Positions 57,283 to 64,000 of a stretch of 64,000 bases of DNA are shown piece by piece. The notes under the pieces are model-generated. The model saw nothing but the letters and a program-made list of their open reading frames with translations. It was not told where the DNA came from and made no database searches. Source of the stretch: Bacteroidetes bacterium HGW-Bacteroidetes-5. GTDB lineage: Bacteria; Bacteroidota; Bacteroidia; Bacteroidales; UBA932. Made by a program: the position numbers and the translations under genes. Location of the stretch: the NCBI GenBank assembly GCA_002842515.1, contig PHDC01000001.1, forward strand, positions 620,001 through 684,000, read 5' to 3'. The stretch's first letter is position 1, and each line of letters opens with the position of its first letter.

Positions 57283-58662
57283 ATGCTGAATCGCGCACTA
57301 ACTTTTTCAATAATTGCAATACTATTCCTGCTCGCTCTCCAGGGGGTGTGGCTCTTCCGTATCATAGAGAGTGAGAAGACCGAGTTCAGGAAAAATGCTG
57401 ATTTACTGTTAAATGAGTCAATTAATAAGGAGTTAAATAGCCGTCTGTTAAGCAGGAATAAGGGTAAGGTACTAAATGTGGTTATATCAAACTCGCTCAC
57501 TGAAAGTGCTAATAAAAATGATAGAAAAATTGTTGATGTTGACATAAAAAAAGATCAAAAATCTTTTACAACAGTCACATTACAGGAGGCACTGCAGGAA
57601 GCATATAAAAAAGACCTTCCTTTAAGACTGGATACTTTAGCAGCATATTTTACAAAATCTCTTTCTCTAGCAAAAAAAAATACTGCTTTTATATTGAAGT
57701 TTTCATCACCTGACACAGTAAAAACATTTGAGTCTTTAATCCAAAAAAATGGTATCGCATTTTTAACACCCTCATTCGAAACAACAATACCTTTGACAGT
57801 TTCCAAAGATCTTTTAATCACAGCTACAATTTTTTACCCCACATCCGTATTTAAAGGCGATCTACTTACAATTTTGGTTCTGTCACTAATTGTGACCATC
57901 TTCATTCTCTTTAGCATTATTATGCAGACCAGGATGCTCTACAAACAGGTATCACTGGCAAAGGTTAAAGAGAATATCACACACTTCCTTACCCACGAGC
58001 TGAGGTCACCGCTGCAATCTTCAATTACCAACCTTGAGGTGGGAGAGATGAGCGAAGGGGCAAATTCAAAATACTTTTTAGGTAAGGCAAAGGAGCAGCT
58101 TGTTTTCTTGAATGGGCTAATAGAGAACATCCTGGATATCAACAAATTTGAGAAGCGTCAGGCACCTCTCAATAAAGCACTTTTTAATATAAATGAGGCA
58201 ATAGAGCCACACATTGTAAGACACAGTGTAGATTCCAAAAAAAGTGTCCATATTAGTGCCATTACACAACCGGGGCAGGAGATGCTTTGGGGCGACAAAC
58301 TTCACATTACAAATGCTATTGGGAATCTTATAGATAATGCCATTAAATATTCGGACGACCCTGTAGTTATTAAAGTCACAACCCAGACTAAAGGGAGCTA
58401 TTTTAGGATTATTGTGGAGGACAACGGTATTGGAATACCTAAAGATGAGCAATCTAAGGTTTTTGAGAAATTTTACAGAGTGAGCAAGAGAGAGCACTCT
58501 CAAAAAGGGAAGGGCTTTGGTCTTGGTTTAACATATGTGATGTGGGTGGTAAAGGCGCACAAAGGGAAGATTGAGCTGGAGAGCGAAGTGGGGGTTGGGA
58601 GTAAGTTTATACTATCTTTAAAAAACGATGACAATGGCAAAGAAGATACTGCTGGCAGATGA
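57283..58662 (+). CDS. Sensor histidine kinase
   Basis: From the ATG at 57283 the protein has 459 residues. Two membrane helices (about 6-26 and 200-222) flank a periplasmic sensor domain of about 175 residues without recognisable motif. The kinase core follows: H box FLTHELRSPLQSS (phospho-His), N box NLIDNAIKYSDD, G1 EDNGIGIP and G2 GKGFGLGLTYV. No HAMP domain is clear between the second helix and the H box. It overlaps the response regulator by 35 nt. It starts 106 nt from the divergent peptide gene, so the exported peptide or its effect may be the signal. Confidence 0.94.
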   Translation: MLNRALTFSIIAILFLLALQGVWLFRIIESEKTEFRKNADLLLNESINKELNSRLLSRNKGKVLNVVISNSLTESANKNDRKIVDVDIKKDQKSFTTVTLQEALQEAYKKDLPLRLDTLAAYFTKSLSLAKKNTAFILKFSSPDTVKTFESLIQKNGIAFLTPSFETTIPLTVSKDLLITATIFYPTSVFKGDLLTILVLSLIVTIFILFSIIMQTRMLYKQVSLAKVKENITHFLTHELRSPLQSSITNLEVGEMSEGANSKYFLGKAKEQLVFLNGLIENILDINKFEKRQAPLNKALFNINEAIEPHIVRHSVDSKKSVHISAITQPGQEMLWGDKLHITNAIGNLIDNAIKYSDDPVVIKVTTQTKGSYFRIIVEDNGIGIPKDEQSKVFEKFYRVSKREHSQKGKGFGLGLTYVMWVVKAHKGKIELESEVGVGSKFILSLKNDDNGKEDTAGR

Positions 58663-59311
58663 TGAGGTGAATTTCGGTTACGCTATGTGTGAGTTCCTTA
58701 AGATGAACGGTTACGATCTCACCTTTGTCAATGACGGTAAAACAGCATTTGAGAAGTACCACGAGTTTCACCCGGACCTGCTGTTGTTTGATGTAAATAT
58801 GCCGGAGATAGACGGCTTTGAGCTGGCCAAACTTATACGTGCCGTTGACAAGAATATCCCAATTATCTTTATCACCTCAATCAGTGACGACAGCAGTGTA
58901 GCTAACGGATTTGAGATTGGATGCAGCGATTATTTAAAAAAACCGTTCGGGTTAAGGGAGCTGCTCATAAGAGTCCAAAAATGCCTTAGTATCTCTACAA
59001 AAGACAACGATATCTACACCCTTGGAACACTAAACTACTCTCCCGAGGAGAGGTGCCTTTTCCAGCAGGATGGAACCACAATCACCCTCTCTTTTTATGA
59101 GAACAAACTTCTGCAGCTGCTTTGCCAGAACTTTAACCAGATCTGCAAAAATGGCGATCTTTTCATAAATATCTGGGGCGATAAGGATATAGATGCAAAG
59201 AAATCACTTGAGGCTCTCGCTTCACATCTTCGTAAAAAGCTCTCGGATACCCTCCTTGTTGTTGAGAATATCCGAGGCGTGGGTTACAGGCTCAGGAAAG
59301 AGGAGCTTTAG
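58628..59311 (+). CDS. OmpR-family response regulator
   Basis: The 227-residue protein has a receiver (1-120) with acidic DDE near the start, the phospho-acceptor Asp in LLLFDVNMPEIDG, Thr in FITSISDD and Lys in LKKPF, then a winged-helix DNA-binding domain (about 130-227, LSFYENKLLQLLCQN, LEALASHLRKKL, VRGVGYRL-type end). A second ATG lies two codons in. It overlaps the kinase gene by 35 nt and ends 20 nt inside the convergent RND gene. Confidence 0.95.
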   Translation: MTMAKKILLADDEVNFGYAMCEFLKMNGYDLTFVNDGKTAFEKYHEFHPDLLLFDVNMPEIDGFELAKLIRAVDKNIPIIFITSISDDSSVANGFEIGCSDYLKKPFGLRELLIRVQKCLSISTKDNDIYTLGTLNYSPEERCLFQQDGTTITLSFYENKLLQLLCQNFNQICKNGDLFINIWGDKDIDAKKSLEALASHLRKKLSDTLLVVENIRGVGYRLRKEEL

Positions 59312-62300
59312 CCTCTCTTCTCCCCCAAACAGGAAGGATAAAGACGATCCCGATTATTGAAAAGAGCAATCCACCCATTGTTCCTACTGCAAAGGAGAAC
59401 CAGAATACCTCGTTTTTTCCGTCGGTAAGGAATGGTGTCAACCCCAGAATTGTGGAGACAATTGTGAGCATTATGGGTATAATCTTGTGATTATAGGCTT
59501 TAACATACAGCACAACAGAAGATAGTGCACCTTTACCATATTTCTTAAGCAGGTTATACTGGTTTATCACATAGATTCCGGCATTTACAGAGATTCCGCT
59601 CAACATTATCAGTGCCGCAAAACCTCCCTGGTCAAATGTAAATTTAGTGAGGGCAAATGTTAGAAAAAGGCCTATAAATGAGATTGGGATAAGAACTATA
59701 ATAATGAGCGGTTGTGTGAGTGATTCAAATAAAATGGCACAAATAAAATAGATAGTTGCTATGATTATCAACAATATCCAAAAGTAACTGGATCCGGACA
59801 TCATACCACCATAACTTTCACTTCCGGCCTTAAATCCAATAGGGAGAACCTCTTCATTCATACGTTTTATCTCCCTATCCCTCACTCTTGAAGATAGCTC
59901 ATAAGCGCCGATAAAGTCGTAGGCAACACTTAGGAGATACTGCTGGTTCTTCTTAAAAATATCATTGCCGGAGCGGCGCATATCTATCTTCCCGATGTCG
60001 GAAAATTTAATCTTTCTGTCTCCTATATCCAGATATTCACTTCTTAGATTCCATATATCAAAAGTGCTGTTCTCGTCTGATATTACAGATGCTTTAATAA
60101 TTTTACCGTCAGAAGTTTTTATCTGAGCACTCCCCGAAGGGGCCAGCTTTCTGTTGAGAGATGAGTAGATACTTGCCGGGCTTATGTTTAAACCCGCCAG
60201 CCTCTCTCTGTCAAACTCAATAAAGTACTCATTTCTTCCCACTCTGCCATAACCCGATGCACCGGCAACCTCCGCTCCGTTCACCCTCTGATTTTGCGAC
60301 AGAGAAGCGGCCAGATCCTGACAATACTTGTACAGAATATCGTAATTATAACCTGTAAGCTCAATTCTGTTGCTTCGGGACTCTCCGGCACTAACATTAT
60401 TACTAAAATACTGCTCTCCAATCCCCCACACCCTCCAGTTTGCCCCTCCAAAGTCTATGGCTTTTGCAATAATCTCATTCTGAAGCATTGCAGGAAATCC
60501 CGAAAACTCATATTCGTCTTTAAATGATATAGTAATGGATGCATTATTGTATGAGTTAACATTTGTGTGAAATATTTTAATCTCTTCAAATTGTGTAAGA
60601 TAGTTCTCCATATGAGTAACTATATCATTTAGCTGCTGCACGGTACACCCATCCGGAAGAGATGCACTGATATTGATCTCCTGTCTCTCAAGACCCCGGT
60701 AGAACCCCCCGAAACGGCGGCTCTTACTAAACAGCCTCAAAGATCCTCCAAGGGTTTGCTCCACAATGCTCTTCATCTTATTTTGATAGAAGGAGCCCCC
60801 TATTGTCTTATTGTAAACCTTATGAAAGGTATTCTCCTCTTTTTGAATTTTCGATGGGAGCAGGTGTACCGGAATTCCGAAACCCAGCACTATGAGCAAA
60901 ATAAAGATCCATTTATGGGCTCTTGCAAAATTTATATAACGGATATAGTAGTTATTGAATTTTATACTCCTTCTTGCCCTCTTTATGGTTTGGGAGGAGC
61001 TTACCCCCTTAATCGGGAATGTATCTATAAGGGCAGGTATGAGCAGCAAAGCGATTGCCATTGAGACCGCAAGGTTTATTATAATCACCGCAGAGAACTC
61101 CAGAAGAATGCTCTTCTCAGATTCCGGAAGAAGGAAGACAACCGCCAGGGCTCCTATTGTTGTGAGCAGAGCTGCCAGAATTGCTATGAAGGCCTTTCGG
61201 TTTTTATAATATCCGTAGTGGGATATCATAATTATTGAGGTGTCTATTATGATCCCGAGAGAGACCGTTATTCCGGCAAGAGAGTAGATATGTATCTCCA
61301 GTTTGAATATGTAGTAAAAGATAAAAGCAATGAAGATGTTTGCAACCAGAGTGACGGTAATGATTGCAAGGTACCTCAGGCTCCTGCTCACTGCATATAC
61401 AAAGAGCAACAGTATAATTACAGAGAGAATTGTTCTTCTTAAAATCTTGTTGATCTCCCCCTTAATCTCGGTAGACTGGTCGTGAATGATAATTGCAGAG
61501 AAGTTCTCAGGGAACCTTTCACTCAGTTCGCTCATCTTCGCCTTTACAGCCTTGATGAGCTCCAGATTGTTTGCCCCTCTCTCTGCCTTGACAGAGAGAT
61601 TTATTGTGTTGAGTGCATTTATCCTGCTATATCTTGCCGGCTGCTCCTCTTTGAGGGTGATTGTGCAGATATCCTCCAGAGTAATAATTCTGCCGTTAAC
61701 ATTCTTGACAGGTATCTTTTTTAAAGACTCATTTGCACCCTCGGTTCTCAACACAATTGCAACACCGTCTCTGTTTCCCATTATGCTCTCCCTTCCGGTG
61801 TTGCTGTTTATTGCAGATGTAATATCCTGAGCCGTAACTCCAAGATTCCCTATGTACTCCGGGTTATACTCAATCTCATACACATAAGATGTAGCCCCCG
61901 AAAGATCTGCACTTCCCAGCCCCGGAATTAAAGAGAGCTCCTTTACAATATTCTCCTGAGCATATTCATTAATCTTTAAAGGGGAGAGAGAGGAGTTGAT
62001 TGTGTAGGTGAGAATTGGCCGTGCATCGGCAGGTGCGGAGCCCGGTTGAGAGAAGGGCGAGGAGTAGGGCGAGTAGGTTGATGGCGATCTTGAAGATATC
62101 TGCGGAAATGAGACCTCCTTTGGCAGCTTTGGATAGACTCTCCTGATTAGAGAAGCCAGCTCAAATTTAACGGCATCAATATCTGCAGATGGCTTTAAAA
62201 CCACACTTATAGAGCCCCTATCCTTAGATGATGTTGAGGTAATATCTCCCACTCCCGATAGCGTGGAGATAACCCCCTCCAGCTTGGATGTAACCTCGGC

Positions 62301-62462
62301 TTCAATTACCCTGGCAGATGCTCCCGGCCAGGAGAATGATACAGAGATGTTTTTGCTCTTAACCGTGGGGCTGTACTGAAGACTAAGCAGTGGTGCAATT
62401 CCCGCGCCTACCACAACAAGAACTACAAAGATGAGTATTACGGAAAATGAAGGTAGTCTCAT
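59292..62462 (-). CDS. RND efflux permease, first of a tandem pair by position
   Basis: The 1056-residue protein has the full RND layout: an N-terminal helix, a large porter loop (about 35-330), helices 2-6, a second porter loop (about 540-860) and helices 8-12. The proton-relay segment in helix 4 reads GIIIDTSIIM, with one Asp where HAE1 pumps have two, closer to the metal-type pumps. The Ser/Pro/Tyr-rich insertion near 125-145 is unusual. It overlaps the upstream RND gene by 4 nt. No fusion protein or TolC gene is in view; they may lie to the right. Confidence 0.93.
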   Translation of the reverse strand: MRLPSFSVILIFVVLVVVGAGIAPLLSLQYSPTVKSKNISVSFSWPGASARVIEAEVTSKLEGVISTLSGVGDITSTSSKDRGSISVVLKPSADIDAVKFELASLIRRVYPKLPKEVSFPQISSRSPSTYSPYSSPFSQPGSAPADARPILTYTINSSLSPLKINEYAQENIVKELSLIPGLGSADLSGATSYVYEIEYNPEYIGNLGVTAQDITSAINSNTGRESIMGNRDGVAIVLRTEGANESLKKIPVKNVNGRIITLEDICTITLKEEQPARYSRINALNTINLSVKAERGANNLELIKAVKAKMSELSERFPENFSAIIIHDQSTEIKGEINKILRRTILSVIILLLFVYAVSRSLRYLAIITVTLVANIFIAFIFYYIFKLEIHIYSLAGITVSLGIIIDTSIIMISHYGYYKNRKAFIAILAALLTTIGALAVVFLLPESEKSILLEFSAVIIINLAVSMAIALLLIPALIDTFPIKGVSSSQTIKRARRSIKFNNYYIRYINFARAHKWIFILLIVLGFGIPVHLLPSKIQKEENTFHKVYNKTIGGSFYQNKMKSIVEQTLGGSLRLFSKSRRFGGFYRGLERQEINISASLPDGCTVQQLNDIVTHMENYLTQFEEIKIFHTNVNSYNNASITISFKDEYEFSGFPAMLQNEIIAKAIDFGGANWRVWGIGEQYFSNNVSAGESRSNRIELTGYNYDILYKYCQDLAASLSQNQRVNGAEVAGASGYGRVGRNEYFIEFDRERLAGLNISPASIYSSLNRKLAPSGSAQIKTSDGKIIKASVISDENSTFDIWNLRSEYLDIGDRKIKFSDIGKIDMRRSGNDIFKKNQQYLLSVAYDFIGAYELSSRVRDREIKRMNEEVLPIGFKAGSESYGGMMSGSSYFWILLIIIATIYFICAILFESLTQPLIIIVLIPISFIGLFLTFALTKFTFDQGGFAALIMLSGISVNAGIYVINQYNLLKKYGKGALSSVVLYVKAYNHKIIPIMLTIVSTILGLTPFLTDGKNEVFWFSFAVGTMGGLLFSIIGIVFILPVWGRREAKAPLS

Positions 62463-64000
62463 TTGCTCCTCTTTTTATAGATATTGTAATAGAATACCGG
62501 AATAAAGTAGATACTCACAATTGTACCCACAATCATACCCCCGATAAGGGCGAGAGATAACGGATACTGAAGATCTGAACCCATATCCCCTCTCACGAGA
62601 AAAGGAGCTATCGCAAGTATGGTGGTGAGACTGGTCATTAAGATAGGCTTAAGTCTTCTGGTGCCCCCTGTTATAATTGCCCTGAGCAGAGAGTACCCCT
62701 CCCGCCTTAACCGGTTAATTGTATCTACCTTTAGTATAGAGTCGTTAATGATAATCCCGCTCATCACCACAATACCGATCATTGACATAAGATTAAGACC
62801 TGACCCGAAAATCCAGAGAAAGAGCATCGCTCCAAATATATCCACAACGACCTCCGAGAGGATTATCAGAGGCTGTATCAAAGATTCAAACTGGGCTGCC
62901 AGAATAAAGAACAGAAGCAGCAACGCCACGGTAAGAATTATCACAAGCTCCTTTATGAGCTCTCTGTTTGAGAAATAGCTCCCTGCAAAAATAATATCAA
63001 AGTTTTTATCTGCCTTTGCGGCTGCCTCAATTTTTTGCATCACATCTTTAACATCCCTGTCTGCAACTTTGAGGTTTAAAGGGTAGTAGTCACCCTCATT
63101 ACCGGAGACTATACTTTTGAAGTCCCGTACACGACTCTCACGCAGCAGCTCAGTTAATGGTATGTCAACCCCGGCTGCGCTCTTAAGTGATAGTTTGGTG
63201 AAGTCGCTGCTAAAGCTCTCTTCATCTCCCATTATAATTGGAACAGAGTAGGTTCCGTGGCTGATTGAGAAGAGTCGGCTCTCTCTTGCAGCGTTCTGGA
63301 TTGCATAGTGTATGGCACTGTGCTCTACTTTGTGAAGTGAGAGCATCTCCGGCCTGGTCACAAGTAAAATCTGCTCCTGCCAAAGTACAGGCTCTATGTA
63401 AAGTGTTGGAATTTGTGCAGATATCTTCTCCAAAAAGAGGTTCAGTTTATCGGGGTCGGGCGGATTGTTATCCTTTCCGACTATTTTGGCCACAAGGTTA
63501 TACTCTTTGTCGGAGAATATCATATTAAAGATATTGTCTGCCATTGAGAAGCGGAATGTTGCCTGCGGATATAGAGAGGTTATCGCATTTGAGATAACCT
63601 TTTCAATCTCAACCAAATCTTCCGGTTTATTAGCCCTTATATAGACTATAGCCTCAGATTGTGTGAGCTCCGGGGTGTGAGATAGGATAAACTGCTGGCC
63701 GGCAATGTAGCTGCTTCTGTGCGCTATAAACTCATTTGCCTTTTTAGATATCAACTCCACCCTTGAATCACTCTCTGCGGGGTTAAGCGGCAGGTTCCAG
63801 TCTATATAGAGAATTGTGTCATCGTGAGTAACGGGGGGTAATTTAGATTTATCAATCTCCTTGTAAAGAAAAAAAGTGGCAGGAATTATAAGAAGAAAAA
63901 TAGTCCAGACCAGCCTCTGATGCCTGAAGACCCATTTAAGGCTCTTTTCGTAAAATGCGTGATAGTCAAATATCTGAATTTTTGAGAGATATCTATTTTT
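62459..64000 (-). CDS. RND efflux permease, second of the pair, N-terminal part beyond right edge
   Basis: The frame is open from the window edge to the stop at 62459 (about 513 codons). Only the C-terminal half is visible: a membrane helix (VWTIFLLIIPATFFLY), the second porter loop with DWNLPLNPAESD, and helices 8-12 with QFESLIQPLIIL and GIVVMSGIIINDSIL. A GTG at 63760 is internal and not a start. With the next gene it forms an MdtBC-like tandem, and they share an ATGA overlap. The substrate is unknown. Confidence 0.92.
   Translation of the reverse strand, partial: KNRYLSKIQIFDYHAFYEKSLKWVFRHQRLVWTIFLLIIPATFFLYKEIDKSKLPPVTHDDTILYIDWNLPLNPAESDSRVELISKKANEFIAHRSSYIAGQQFILSHTPELTQSEAIVYIRANKPEDLVEIEKVISNAITSLYPQATFRFSMADNIFNMIFSDKEYNLVAKIVGKDNNPPDPDKLNLFLEKISAQIPTLYIEPVLWQEQILLVTRPEMLSLHKVEHSAIHYAIQNAARESRLFSISHGTYSVPIIMGDEESFSSDFTKLSLKSAAGVDIPLTELLRESRVRDFKSIVSGNEGDYYPLNLKVADRDVKDVMQKIEAAAKADKNFDIIFAGSYFSNRELIKELVIILTVALLLLFFILAAQFESLIQPLIILSEVVVDIFGAMLFLWIFGSGLNLMSMIGIVVMSGIIINDSILKVDTINRLRREGYSLLRAIITGGTRRLKPILMTSLTTILAIAPFLVRGDMGSDLQYPLSLALIGGMIVGTIVSIYFIPVFYYNIYKKRSK

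Noticed and set aside
57222-57545. Minus-strand frame of 107 codons opposite the kinase start
   Set aside because: It is the shadow of the kinase sensor domain and overlaps its promoter.

Overview
The window is a chromosomal segment of a Bacteroidota bacterium, most likely of the order Bacteroidales; the genus cannot be read from the sequence. The evidence is the set of lineage-typical genes (the small DUF4295 protein beside rpmG and rpmB, TonB-linked barrels with carboxypeptidase-regulatory-like N-termini, long SecA with a C-terminal SEC-C zinc motif, GH172/DUF2961, HYC_CC_PP-type protein), the near absence of Shine-Dalgarno sequences, and many promoters with the Bacteroidota -7 box TAnnTTTG.

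Layout. 1-5186 (minus): amidase, uvrB and a RelA/SpoT-type (p)ppGpp synthetase that runs off the left edge. 5242-7271 (plus): SIMPL protein and enolase, closed by a strong hairpin. 7375-11735 (minus): an AT-rich accessory stretch with an outer-membrane barrel, an unknown exported protein and a decayed AAA/DUF4143 ATPase. 11736-17644: GH172-type enzyme, M14 peptidase, DUF5131 protein and a UbiA-type prenyltransferase. 17686-26547 (minus): a core block of pheT, ftsY, DUF4295, rpmG, rpmB, lepB, rplT, rpmI, infC and thrS. infC appears to start at a rare AUC codon. 26680-29741: a membrane protein, a GT2 glycosyltransferase, an actin-like ATPase and, convergent to it, a bactofilin. 29752-38538: lpdA, secA, mnmD, glutaminyl cyclase, pyrG and acyl-ACP thioesterase. 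38580-43122: a second AT-rich accessory stretch (GNAT, exported peptidase E, DUF3795, transglutaminase-like lipoprotein, DUF4180 with a decayed partial copy), then a large hairpin element and tRNA-fMet. 43208-46886: hisS and an NfnAB-like flavoprotein pair. 46976-53400 (minus): an apparent five-gene operon joining a metal-related set (HYC_CC_PP, TonB receptor, HMA protein) to an exported unknown and a GH9 plus polysaccharide-deacetylase fusion. 53434-59311: a peptide export and signalling island. 59292-64000: a tandem RND efflux pair, the second cut by the right edge.

Two observations stand out. First, the actin-like protein at 28201-29289 lacks the phosphate-1 motif at its N-terminus and carries an excellent phosphate-1 motif as its very last residues, so it looks circularly permuted; it lies tail to tail with a bactofilin. 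Second, a 49-residue double-glycine peptide gene (57028-57177) sits upstream of a C39-peptidase ABC exporter and a HlyD fusion protein, and is divergent from a histidine kinase/response regulator pair whose promoter region holds repeats spaced 11 bp apart. Together these look like a secreted-peptide system with its own two-component regulator.

Most core genes here are ordinary. Functions of the accessory genes rest on family motifs read by eye, with no database search.
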